This document shows positions 18,719 to 26,654 of a stretch of 64,000 bases of DNA, piece after piece; within the stretch, counting starts at the first letter, position 1, and each line of letters opens with the position of its first letter. The translations under genes were made by a program, and so were the position numbers. The notes under the pieces were generated by a model. That model ran no database searches and had not been told where the DNA came from. It was given only the letters and a program-made list of their open reading frames with translations. This stretch comes from Comamonadaceae bacterium (lineage in GTDB: Bacteria; Pseudomonadota; Gammaproteobacteria; Burkholderiales; Burkholderiaceae_C), in assembly GCA_947445115.1 (NCBI GenBank), contig CANFCG010000001.1, positions 62,001 to 126,000 on the forward strand. The letters are read 5' to 3'.

Positions 18719-19357
18719 ATGATCGACGTTTACTCTTGGCCTACGCCCAACGGACACAAAATTCACATCATGCTGGAGGAATGCGGCTTCAAACTGGGGC
18801 GCGACTGGCGAGCACATCCAATCAACATTGGCAAGGGGGAGCAATTCTCGCCTGAATTTTTGGCGATTAGTCCGAACAACAAAATCCCCGCATTAGTTGA
18901 TCCCAATGGTCCAGACGGCAAGTCAATTCACCTCATGGAATCGGGTGCGATCTTGCTTTACCTCGCAGCCAAAACAGGCAAATTTTTACCTAAAAGTGAT
19001 CGCGCAAAATTCGAAGTGTTGGAGTGGTTGATGTTCCAAATGGGCGGCTTGGGCCCAATGCTAGGGCAAGCGCACCACTTTCGTGTCTTTGCGCCAGAGC
19101 AAGTTCCTTACGCGATCAACCGCTATACGCTTGAGGCCAAGCGCCTGTATGGTGTGATGGACAAGCGCTTGCAAAGCTCGCCCTTCATGGCTGGAAAAAC
19201 ATATTCGATTGCTGATATTGCTATTTTTCCGTGGGTGAACTCATGGCAAAAACAAGGTGTTGATTGGGCGGACTACCCTACACTCAAAGTGTGGTTTGAC
19301 AAGATTGCTGTACGCCCTGCCGTGCAACGTGGCTGTGCGGTTTTAGCGAAAGCCTAA
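18719..19357 (+). CDS. yfcG: Glutathione S-transferase, YfcG-like (nu class)
   Basis: The 212-residue protein follows Escherichia coli YfcG closely by eye: MIDVYSWPTPNGHKI, LGKGEQF-type loop (here IGKGEQFSPEFLAISPNNKIPALVD), ESGAILLYLAAKTGKFLP, MGGLGPMLGQAHHF and SIADIAIFPWVNSW. YfcG-type enzymes act mainly as glutathione-dependent disulfide reductases in the cytoplasm. The ATG at 18719 has AAAGGAAA just upstream; the frame extends to 18668 but that region is the promoter. Its 3' end overlaps the convergent MAPEG gene by 15 bp. Confidence 0.9.
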   Translation: MIDVYSWPTPNGHKIHIMLEECGFKLGRDWRAHPINIGKGEQFSPEFLAISPNNKIPALVDPNGPDGKSIHLMESGAILLYLAAKTGKFLPKSDRAKFEVLEWLMFQMGGLGPMLGQAHHFRVFAPEQVPYAINRYTLEAKRLYGVMDKRLQSSPFMAGKTYSIADIAIFPWVNSWQKQGVDWADYPTLKVWFDKIAVRPAVQRGCAVLAKA

Positions 19358-19750
19358 AAACAATATCGCAATGTTGACGGAAAAAGCTGCCGTCCAAATG
19401 CCGCTACGTAGGGTTGCCATACCTGCCAAGTACATCATGACGTACAAGATACGCAGCACGACAAACACGATTGCCAAGACATCCAAGCGCACTTGATAAG
19501 CGTTCAATTGGTGCGCAATGATGACCGCAGCAAAGAAAAATGGAAGCGCCTCAAATGTATTGGCTTGCGCCGCGTGTGCTCTGGCCGAAAAGCCTGACTG
19601 CGCCGCTTGCCACGCGCGTGGATCAGCGTTGTCGTAGCCACCATCACTGCGGCGTTTGCCATAGCCAGATTTCTTGGACAATCCCGCACAAACGATAGGC
19701 AAAATCGCCATCACTAAAACACACCAATAAGCAATCGTAAATTGAGCCAT
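19343..19750 (-). CDS. MAPEG family membrane protein
   Basis: The 135-residue protein has four hydrophobic segments and the MAPEG pattern: an N-terminal membrane helix, then DPRAWQAAQSGFSARAHAAQANTFEALPFFFAAVIIA, which carries the conserved Ala-Asn-x-x-Glu site. Eukaryotic members handle eicosanoids and glutathione; bacterial members are mostly uncharacterised. It lies tail to tail with the GST gene, overlapping it by 15 bp. recR lies just upstream in the same direction. Confidence 0.88.
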   Translation of the reverse strand: MAQFTIAYWCVLVMAILPIVCAGLSKKSGYGKRRSDGGYDNADPRAWQAAQSGFSARAHAAQANTFEALPFFFAAVIIAHQLNAYQVRLDVLAIVFVVLRILYVMMYLAGMATLRSGIWTAAFSVNIAILFLGFR

Positions 19751-19778
19751 ATTGTTCTCCCAGTAAAAGAGTTAATGT

Positions 19779-20360
19779 TTAGCGCCGATCGCTAAGCGCG
19801 TACGCAATAGTACCCAAATCCACATACTCGAGTTCACTACCTGCTGGAATTCCTCTAGCCAAGCGCGTGACTGCAATGCCTTTGGCTTTGAGTGTTTGCC
19901 CAATCAAATGCGAAGTTGCTTCGCCTTCAGCTGTGAAATTGGTCGCCAAAATCACTTCAGTCACGACGCCATCCGTTGCGCGTTTGAGCAATGCTTGAAC
20001 ATTTAATTGCGCTGCACCCATGCCGTCTAGTGGACTGAGGTGTCCCATCAGCACAAAATAGTAGCCCTTGTACGCTGCACTGCGCTCTAGGGCGGATTGA
20101 TCAGCGGGTGTTTCAATAATGCAGAGTTTTGTGCGGTCACGCGACTCATCCGCACAAGTCACGCACACGGGCGCATCACTAAAGGTGTTGCAGCACGTGC
20201 AGTGCATTGCATGCGAGACCGCGCCAGATAAGGCCTGCGATAGACGCATGGCACCGCCGCGGTCACGTTGGAGCAAGTGAAACGCCATGCGAGAAGCAGA
20301 CTTTTCGCCTACGCCAGGCAGAACGCGAAGAGCCTCGATGAGCGCTGTGAGGCTTTGCAT
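19779..20360 (-). CDS. recR: Recombination mediator protein RecR
   Basis: The 193-residue RecR helps load RecA at gaps in the RecFOR pathway. Family features: [20 protein letters not shown] (helix-hairpin-helix), a four-cysteine zinc finger [16 protein letters not shown], and the Toprim segment [16 protein letters not shown]...[12 protein letters not shown], ending [19 protein letters not shown]. It lies 12 bp after ybaB in the classic dnaX-ybaB-recR order. Confidence 0.96.
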   Translation of the reverse strand: MQSLTALIEALRVLPGVGEKSASRMAFHLLQRDRGGAMRLSQALSGAVSHAMHCTCCNTFSDAPVCVTCADESRDRTKLCIIETPADQSALERSAAYKGYYFVLMGHLSPLDGMGAAQLNVQALLKRATDGVVTEVILATNFTAEGEATSHLIGQTLKAKGIAVTRLARGIPAGSELEYVDLGTIAYALSDRR

Positions 20361-20372
20361 CAGTGCCTGAGC

Positions 20373-20705
20373 TTAAAACGGCAACTTCATGCCGCCGGGA
20401 AGGCTAGGCATACCAGCGGTGATCTTGCCCATCTTTTCTGAGCTTGTGTCTTCGGCTTTTTTTAGTGCCGCATTAAACGCCGCTGCGACCAAATCTTCCA
20501 GCATGTCTTTGTCGTCAGCCAAAAGCGTGGGATCAATCTGCACGCGTTTCACATCGTGTTTGCAAGTCATGGTGACTTTGACAAGGCCCGCACCCGACTC
20601 GCCTGTGACTTCAATATTGCCCAGCTCCTCTTGCGCTTTTTTCATGTTGTCTTGCATGTTTTGCGCTTGCTTCATCAGGCCTGCGAGTTGTCCTTTATTA
20701 AACAT
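20373..20705 (-). CDS. ybaB: YbaB/EbfC family nucleoid-associated protein
   Basis: The 110-residue DNA-binding protein has the family opening [24 protein letters not shown], the [27 protein letters not shown] core and a Met/Gly/Pro-rich tail. It sits 1 bp after dnaX and has AAGGAA before its ATG. YbaB proteins bind DNA as dimers and are usually encoded between dnaX and recR, as here. Confidence 0.95.
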   Translation of the reverse strand: MFNKGQLAGLMKQAQNMQDNMKKAQEELGNIEVTGESGAGLVKVTMTCKHDVKRVQIDPTLLADDKDMLEDLVAAAFNAALKKAEDTSSEKMGKITAGMPSLPGGMKLPF

Positions 20706-20706
20706 G

Positions 20707-22467
20707 TTATTCCTTTTCAGTTGTATTTATTGGGATTAATTTGATTGGCTTGATCGAGTTTGGCACAATTTTGGCATCGAATTCTCGCATGAGTTGCTGC
20801 ACGGTTCCGTCATTCATGATGAGCGCCTCGGCAGCCGCTTGGAGTTCGTTCGCCGCTTTAGCCAAGCGTTTGGATGGCGTATCAACGACACTGCCCGCTT
20901 TCACTTGCAATTGCGCGTGGGGCACCAGTGTTTGCAATGCGGTTTGCAATTTCTCTGCATGCGCAGGATTTGCCAAGAGCGCGTTATCGACTTGCAAAAC
21001 CCAAGCGTCCGCCTCTTTAGAAATCAACTGCGATTGCAGCGCCAGCTCGCGCACCAAAGCGCCAATCGATTCGTTTGCGATTAACGCCGCCGTTGTCTCA
21101 AACCAAACATTGCCAAGCGGGGTGATCTCTAGCACAGGCATGGCAGGAGTTGGCGTTTTTGGCGGCGTAGGAATCTCGGTTTTTGAACCTTCCAACGGTT
21201 CAGTCTGAATACGCACGGGAACGGAAACCATGGCGGGCTGAGCTTCAAATGGCACTAGCGCAGGCCTTACTGGCTGTGGTCTAGCGACCACCTGCGGCGG
21301 CGGCCTCTCCTCTCGCATTTCAGGCTTTTTTGACGGCTCGGCGGCACTCCCATCAGCGGATTTCTTTGGTTTAAAGGCAAGCAGGCGCAACAAAATCATG
21401 GTGAGCGCTGCATAGCCATCGCTCGCTAAGCCCAAGTCCGCTTTGCCGTGCAGACAGATGCTGTACAAAAGTTGGATTTCATCCGCTGGCATTTGCGTGG
21501 CCAGCGAGGCAATCGTCGTGTCTTCGTCCTCAGAGGCATCAGTAGCAGTATTTTTGCCGCCGATTTGCGAGACCATCATGCGGTGCAGCACATCCGTCAT
21601 TTGCTCCAATGTCGATGCAGCATTCAAACCGGCATCTTGCAAATGGCGCACGGTGGCGATCACAGCAGCGCCCTCGCCACGTGCCAAGCAGCCAATCAAA
21701 TCAAGAATGTAGCGATCGTCTACCGCACCCAGCATTTGCCGCACTTGCGCTTCGCGCAGTGCACCATCACCAAAGGCAATTGCTTGGTCAGTCAAGCTCA
21801 GGCCGTCACGCATGGAGCCATGGGCATTCTTGGCAAGCAAACGCAGAGCAGCGGGTTCACGCTCGATGTTTTCTGCAGACAAAATCGTCTCAAGATGCGC
21901 CCGCACCGTCTCGGGTGCCATCGGGCGTAGATTGAACTGCAAGCAGCGCGACAGCACCGTCACAGGCACTTTTTGCGGATCAGTGGTGGCCAGCACAAAC
22001 TTGAGGTACTCGGGTGGCTCTTCCAGAGTCTTCAGCATGGCGTTAAACGCCGTGTTGGTGAGCATGTGCACCTCATCAATCATGAAGACCTTAAAACGGC
22101 CTTGCACGGGCTTGTAGACGGCTTGTTCTAGCAATTGCTGCACCTCGTCCACACCGCGGTTAGAAGCGGCATCTAGCTCGGTGTAATCGACAAAACGACC
22201 TGCATCAATGGCGGTGCAGGCTTCGCAAACGCCGCAAGGGCTGGCCGTAATGCCGCCCTGCCCGTCCGCGCCCAAGCAATTGAGTGACTTTGCCAAGATG
22301 CGAGAAACGGTGGTTTTGCCAACGCCGCGAGTGCCCGTAAAAAGATAGGCGTGATGTAGGCGCTGCGAGGTCAAAGCATTGGTTAAAGCCTGCACCACGT
22401 GCTCTTGGCCGACCATTTCGGTAAAGGTTTTCGGGCGGTATTTGCGAGCAAGGACAAGATAAGACAT
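20707..22467 (-). CDS. dnaX: DNA polymerase III subunits gamma and tau
   Basis: The 586-residue clamp-loader ATPase has Walker [10 protein letters not shown] (Lys51), a zinc-binding cysteine group after SLNC (SPCGVCEAC), the DEVH box (MIDEVHML) and the sensor [20 protein letters not shown]. Residues after about 370 form a Pro-rich linker and the tau-specific region. No attempt was made to prove a programmed frameshift. The start ATG at 22465-22467 lies a few bases from the divergent SRP RNA promoter, so the two promoters overlap. Confidence 0.96.
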   Translation of the reverse strand: MSYLVLARKYRPKTFTEMVGQEHVVQALTNALTSQRLHHAYLFTGTRGVGKTTVSRILAKSLNCLGADGQGGITASPCGVCEACTAIDAGRFVDYTELDAASNRGVDEVQQLLEQAVYKPVQGRFKVFMIDEVHMLTNTAFNAMLKTLEEPPEYLKFVLATTDPQKVPVTVLSRCLQFNLRPMAPETVRAHLETILSAENIEREPAALRLLAKNAHGSMRDGLSLTDQAIAFGDGALREAQVRQMLGAVDDRYILDLIGCLARGEGAAVIATVRHLQDAGLNAASTLEQMTDVLHRMMVSQIGGKNTATDASEDEDTTIASLATQMPADEIQLLYSICLHGKADLGLASDGYAALTMILLRLLAFKPKKSADGSAAEPSKKPEMREERPPPQVVARPQPVRPALVPFEAQPAMVSVPVRIQTEPLEGSKTEIPTPPKTPTPAMPVLEITPLGNVWFETTAALIANESIGALVRELALQSQLISKEADAWVLQVDNALLANPAHAEKLQTALQTLVPHAQLQVKAGSVVDTPSKRLAKAANELQAAAEALIMNDGTVQQLMREFDAKIVPNSIKPIKLIPINTTEKE

Positions 22468-22477
22468 ACAACGATTC

Positions 22478-22483
22478 TATAAT
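22478..22483 (+). promoter_or_regulatory. -10 element of the SRP RNA gene
   Basis: A perfect TATAAT ends 7 nt before the first paired base of the SRP RNA at 22491. The -35 would fall inside the first codons of dnaX on the other strand; the match there is weak. Confidence 0.6.
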
Positions 22484-22490
22484 CAGCGTT

Positions 22491-22584
22491 GATGAGCCCC
22501 CTCGCATGGGAAAGCGGCCAACCGAGTCAGATGGGGAACCAAGCAGCTCTAACTGTGGATACAGTGCCGAGGATCAGGCTCATC
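22491..22584 (+). ncRNA. ffs: Signal recognition particle RNA (4.5S RNA)
   Basis: The 94-nt segment has complementary ends (GATGAGCC at 22491-22498, GGCTCATC at 22577-22584) and, in the middle, the SRP domain IV signature: GTCAG, then GGGGAA tetraloop region, then AAGCAGC. This is the hairpin that binds Ffh M domain. A TATAAT lies just upstream. The size fits the short bacterial form, and a place beside dnaX is usual in Burkholderiales. The exact 3' end may be a few bases further. Confidence 0.9.
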
Positions 22585-22599
22585 ACCTTCTCTAGCGAC

Positions 22600-23112
22600 T
22601 CAATGCCGCCTATAGCCGACGTGGCCAATAAATCCACGATGACCCACATACCCCCCACGATACGCCGCATACCCTAGTCCAAAGCCAATGGCAGGGTAAA
22701 TATACGGATTCACGTAATACGGTTGCTGATACACCACGGGCTGCGGCGCATAGACCACTTGGGGCGCTGATTGCACGTACACCGTTTGCGGTTGAATCAC
22801 TGGTGCTGGAATGTTGACCTGCTGCTCATACTGCTGCGCTTGCTGAGTCCCAACTGGCGTGACCTGCAACTGCACATACGCCCCTGGATCACGCGGTAGT
22901 TGCACGTTGTAGCGCTTACCCGCGTACTCGTACACCACGTTGTAGCCCATTGGCTGATTCTGATTGGGCTGCACCAGCGGCGTGCTAGAGATCACTCGCC
23001 CCATGACCGCGCCTTGTTCTGGCTGAGGCTGCGCATGGACGCTAGTCGTCAAAGCCGCGAAGGTCAGCGCAACAGAACCGCCGATGGCAATAAATTTGTT
23101 AAGTGAACGCAT
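22600..23112 (-). CDS. Secreted Q/P/Y-rich protein of unknown function
   Basis: The 170-residue protein has a clear signal peptide (MRSLNKF, hydrophobic IGGSVALTFAALTTSVHA, cleavage near AQP) and a strong AAGGAGG ribosome-binding site. The middle (GRVISSTPLVQPNQ... YNVVYEYAGKRYNVQLPRDPGAYVQLQVTPVG) resembles periplasmic proteins of Burkholderiales that often carry a glycine zipper, but no glycine zipper is present here. The C-terminal third is rich in Val-Gln-Pro-Tyr and ends in GGYVGHRGFIGHVGYRRH. No function can be assigned. It lies between SRP RNA and an aminotransferase gene. Confidence 0.75.
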   Translation of the reverse strand: MRSLNKFIAIGGSVALTFAALTTSVHAQPQPEQGAVMGRVISSTPLVQPNQNQPMGYNVVYEYAGKRYNVQLPRDPGAYVQLQVTPVGTQQAQQYEQQVNIPAPVIQPQTVYVQSAPQVVYAPQPVVYQQPYYVNPYIYPAIGFGLGYAAYRGGYVGHRGFIGHVGYRRH

Positions 23113-23216
23113 CTTGTCCTCCTTGAAGTGATGTATTCAGTCTAACGAAAACGTACCGCTAAAGTTGACGCGTCAGAAATCTTTACTCACTGACTGGAAG
23201 CTGAGCTCAGCCCCCC

Positions 23217-24449
23217 CTAAAGACTTCTAAACGCTTGCCCAAACCTCGCCAAGCCGTCGCGGATCAAGTCTTCGTTCGCTGTAGCAAACGAGAGGCGCAG
23301 TGCAGTCATATCCGCGTCATGCGCAAAGAACGGCGCACCCGGCACAAAGGCTACGTTGTTTGCAATGGCGGCTTTGGCAAGTGCCGCCACGTCAGTGGAT
23401 TGCCCCCGCGCACCCGTGAGATTGGCCCAAAAGAACATGCCGCCTTGCGGAGCGGTAAAACTAATGGCATCACCAAACTCAGCCTTCAAGCACTCCGCCA
23501 TCGTTTTGGCTCGGGCCGCATAGACCTTGCGCACCTTGGCTAGCGCTGTAGGCATGGCACCTGAATCCAAATAATTAGCTGCAATCGCTTGACTGAGGTT
23601 AGAGGTATGCGCATCGCTAAACTGCTTACACATGGTCGCCTTAGCCAATAAGTCGGGAGGGGCAATGAGCCAGCCCACGCGCAGACCTGGTGACATGACT
23701 TTAGAGAAGCTGCCCGCAAAGGCAAGCCAGTCAAGGCTTCCAGGTACTTCGCTTGCCAGCGAGAGCATGGAGCGCGGTGCACAAGCGTCTTGCGACTCAT
23801 CAAAATATAGCTCGCCATACGGGTCGTCTTCGACGATTAAAGTTTTGTATTTCACCGCCAGCGCCAAAATCCGCTTGCGCCGCTCTTGGCTCAATAACGC
23901 TCCGCTTGGGTTGCCAAAGCTAGGGATCAAATACACGAGCTTGGGTTTGTGCTTGACGATTAACTCCTCCAGCTTGTCCACCTGCACGCCGTCGCTATCA
24001 ATCGGCGCCCCAATGATGTTGGCACCGTAGAGCCTAAAACACTGAATCGTCGCCAAGAACGTAGGGGCTTCCACAATGACGTTATCGCCCGCGTCAATCA
24101 TGGTCTTACCAATCAAATCAAGCGCCTGCTGGCTGCCTGTCGTCACGATCAAGCCTTCTGGCGACACGGTCACGCCCTTAGTTGCCATGTGTTTGGATAA
24201 GCCACTCCGCAACGGGTTGTAGCCCTCGGTTGCGCCATATTGCAGCACGGCACCCGCCGTATCGCCCAAAGCCTTATCGGTTGCCGCTTTGATGCCCTCT
24301 ACGTCGAACATGGATGCGTCGGGAAAGCCACCCGCAAACGAAATAATGCCAGGTTTGGACAAGAGCTTAAATAGCTCACGAATAGCAGAGGTTTCAACGT
24401 TCCCAAGGCGTTTAGCGAAGGTGGAAGGCAGGTCAGAGGAGAGGTTCAT
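23217..24449 (-). CDS. PLP-dependent aminotransferase, 2-aminoadipate transaminase-like
   Basis: The 410-residue fold-type I aminotransferase has GIISFAGGFPDASMFD, LQYGATEGYNPLR, TTGSQQALDLIGK, the IVEDDPYGELYFD Asp and the Schiff-base lysine in AGSFSKVMSPGLRVGW. These features are typical of the LysN/ARO8-like group acting on 2-aminoadipate, leucine or aromatic amino acids; the substrate is not decided by sequence. The frame is open to 24503, but the ATG at 24449 gives a normal N-terminus and avoids the divergent nth gene, whose ATG is 17 bp away. Confidence 0.88.
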   Translation of the reverse strand: MNLSSDLPSTFAKRLGNVETSAIRELFKLLSKPGIISFAGGFPDASMFDVEGIKAATDKALGDTAGAVLQYGATEGYNPLRSGLSKHMATKGVTVSPEGLIVTTGSQQALDLIGKTMIDAGDNVIVEAPTFLATIQCFRLYGANIIGAPIDSDGVQVDKLEELIVKHKPKLVYLIPSFGNPSGALLSQERRKRILALAVKYKTLIVEDDPYGELYFDESQDACAPRSMLSLASEVPGSLDWLAFAGSFSKVMSPGLRVGWLIAPPDLLAKATMCKQFSDAHTSNLSQAIAANYLDSGAMPTALAKVRKVYAARAKTMAECLKAEFGDAISFTAPQGGMFFWANLTGARGQSTDVAALAKAAIANNVAFVPGAPFFAHDADMTALRLSFATANEDLIRDGLARFGQAFRSL

Positions 24450-24466
24450 AAAAGGATAATCGAGCA

Positions 24467-25144
24467 ATGACAAATCTAAAAATTGAAGCCGCGGATGGGG
24501 CATCTAAACCGATGACCGCCGCGCAAATTGAATCGTTTTTTACGATACTTCGCGCCGCCAATCCGCAGCCTGTGACTGAGCTTGAATATACCAGCGTGTT
24601 TGAACTACTCGCCGCTGTGCTGCTCTCAGCGCAAGCGACCGATGTGGCTGTCAACAAAGCCACAAGGCGCTTGTTTCCTGTCGCCAACACCCCGCAAAAG
24701 ATCGTTGACCTTGGATTTGAAAAACTAGAGTCTTACATTCAAACCATTGGTCTTTATCACGCCAAAGCCAAGCACTTAATGCAGACGTGCCGCATTCTGA
24801 TTGAGCAGCACCAGAGCATCGTCCCACGCAACCGAGATGCCTTGGAGGCCTTACCCGGCGTCGGCCGCAAGACGGCGAATGTCATTTTGAACTCCGCTTT
24901 TGGTGAGCCCACCATCGCCGTTGATACGCACTTATTTCGCCTCGGCAATCGCACAGGGTTGGCAGCTGGCAAGACGCCGCTCGCTGTAGAGCTAGCGCTA
25001 CTCAAACGCATTCCCAAAGAGTTTTTAGTCGACAGTCATCATTGGCTCATCTTGCATGGCAGATACGTCTGCACTGCGCGAAGTCCCAACTGCAAGGCTT
25101 GCGCGGTATCAAGTGCTTGCCAATTTAGGGGCCAATTTGCTTAG
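24467..25144 (+). CDS. nth: Endonuclease III
   Basis: The 225-residue DNA glycosylase/AP lyase removes oxidised pyrimidines. The helix-hairpin-helix LEALPGVGRKTANVILNSAF holds the catalytic Lys, IAVDTHLFRLGNRTG holds the catalytic Asp, and the C-terminal 4Fe-4S site is Cys202, Cys209, Cys212, Cys218. The N-terminus has about 20 extra residues compared with the shortest family members. Its 3' end overlaps the convergent cobQ by 36 bp, so the last residues of both proteins are encoded on the same DNA. Confidence 0.96.
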   Translation: MTNLKIEAADGASKPMTAAQIESFFTILRAANPQPVTELEYTSVFELLAAVLLSAQATDVAVNKATRRLFPVANTPQKIVDLGFEKLESYIQTIGLYHAKAKHLMQTCRILIEQHQSIVPRNRDALEALPGVGRKTANVILNSAFGEPTIAVDTHLFRLGNRTGLAAGKTPLAVELALLKRIPKEFLVDSHHWLILHGRYVCTARSPNCKACAVSSACQFRGQFA

Positions 25145-26638
25145 GAAGCCAGCGTCGGTGTTTGCCTCTAAAAAGTGAGCCAAACCATCAAATACGCTAT
25201 CCAAGCTGGGCGCATCCGCACCCCACAGCGCTTGTAGCACAGCAGAATCTTCGAACATGCCATGCAAATAAATGCCAAGCACGTTGCCCTGCTGGCTTTG
25301 CCATGCCAAACCAGCAATCGGCTCGCAGGCCACATTCTGTTTGACCTCCCGCTGTGCCGTTTGAGTTATGGATTGAGTCACACCATGATGAATTTCGTAT
25401 CCTGTGACAGTCACATTCGATAAGGCTTGCCACGCACCGTGCAATTCGCCAAAACTTACCGTGGTGCGCCGCACGGTTTTGTCTTTGGCAAAAACGGTCT
25501 CTAGCGGTAGCAGCCCAAGCCCTGTTGTTTCAAGTGCTGCAGCATCGTCGCTGCGTTCCACTCCGGCAAGATCCACAATTGACTCGCCCAACATTTGCAG
25601 GCCACCGCAGATACCCAGCACTCGCCCGCCCCTCCTGGCATGCATGGCAATCGGTGCATCCAGTCCACGCTCTTTTAGCCACGCCACATCGGATCGTGTG
25701 TTTTTCGAACCCGGCAAGACGATCCAATCGTCCGCGCCTAGCGCCGTAAGCTCTGCCGCACTGCGTACCCAGACCAAGCGCACGCCGCGCACATTTTTGA
25801 GCGGTTGGAACTCATCTAAATTGCTAATGCGTGGGTATGCCACCACAGCAATCGTCGTGCGATTCACATCATCGCCATGCCATGAACCAGCAAAGCCGCC
25901 GCCGTACATACCGTCTTCTTCGGGCAGTCCATGCTCGCGCCACATGGGCAACGTCGCCACAACCCTAATGCCCGTCAGCCCTTGTAGCATATGGGGTGCA
26001 GGAGCAAGCAAACTTGCATCACCTCTAAATTTATTGAGTACAAAGCCGTGAATCAAAGCCCGATCCACCTCAGGCATCAGCGCCCACGTGCCATACAAAT
26101 GCGCAAACGCGCCGCCTCGGTCAATGTCGGTAACCAGCAGACAGCGGGCGTTGGCGTAACGCGCCACGCGTAGATTCACGATATCGCTATCCATTAAATT
26201 GATTTCGGCGGGCGATCCTGCACCTTCAATCACCACGATGTCGTGCTCAGCCATCAGCTCATCTAGCGCATGCGTGATATGCGGCCAGACATGCTCGCTA
26301 CGCTCGCGCCAAGGCAAATCGGTAAGCGTTTGATTGACTTGCCCCATCAGCACCACTTGGCTGTGCGTATCCGCTTCGGGTTTAAGCAAGAGCGGATTCA
26401 TACGTACGTCAGGCACAGCACGCGCCGCCAAGGCTTGAAAGTACTGAGCGCTGCCAATCTCGCCACCAAAGCCATCCACACCGCCACCAACCACTCGCGC
26501 GTTGTTGCTCATGTTCTGCGCTTTAAACGGCGCAACTTTAAAGCCCAGATTTGAGTAGTAGCGGCACAGGGCAGTAGCCAGCCAGCTTTTGCCAGCGTTG
26601 CTGGTGGTGCCCAGCACCATGATGCAAGTTGCGGTCAT
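25109..26638 (-). CDS. cobQ: Cobyric acid synthase
   Basis: The 509-residue glutamine-dependent amidase amidates adenosylcobyrinic diamide in B12 synthesis. The N-terminal synthetase has CIMVLGTTSNAGKSWLATALCRYY and APFKAQNMSNNA; the glutaminase part has VLPGSKNTRSD, catalytic Cys in VLGICGGLQMLG and the late ILGIYLHGMFED-type His (here VLGIYLHGMFED). It starts 16 bp after the TonB receptor gene, so it should be under the same cobalamin riboswitch. No other B12 synthesis gene is seen here. Confidence 0.94.
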   Translation of the reverse strand: MTATCIMVLGTTSNAGKSWLATALCRYYSNLGFKVAPFKAQNMSNNARVVGGGVDGFGGEIGSAQYFQALAARAVPDVRMNPLLLKPEADTHSQVVLMGQVNQTLTDLPWRERSEHVWPHITHALDELMAEHDIVVIEGAGSPAEINLMDSDIVNLRVARYANARCLLVTDIDRGGAFAHLYGTWALMPEVDRALIHGFVLNKFRGDASLLAPAPHMLQGLTGIRVVATLPMWREHGLPEEDGMYGGGFAGSWHGDDVNRTTIAVVAYPRISNLDEFQPLKNVRGVRLVWVRSAAELTALGADDWIVLPGSKNTRSDVAWLKERGLDAPIAMHARRGGRVLGICGGLQMLGESIVDLAGVERSDDAAALETTGLGLLPLETVFAKDKTVRRTTVSFGELHGAWQALSNVTVTGYEIHHGVTQSITQTAQREVKQNVACEPIAGLAWQSQQGNVLGIYLHGMFEDSAVLQALWGADAPSLDSVFDGLAHFLEANTDAGFLSKLAPKLAST

Positions 26639-26654
26639 GGTGCTGGGCTCGTGC

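Noticed and set aside
20741-21208. Open frame opposite dnaX
   Set aside because: Antisense to the tau-specific part of dnaX with no recognisable features.
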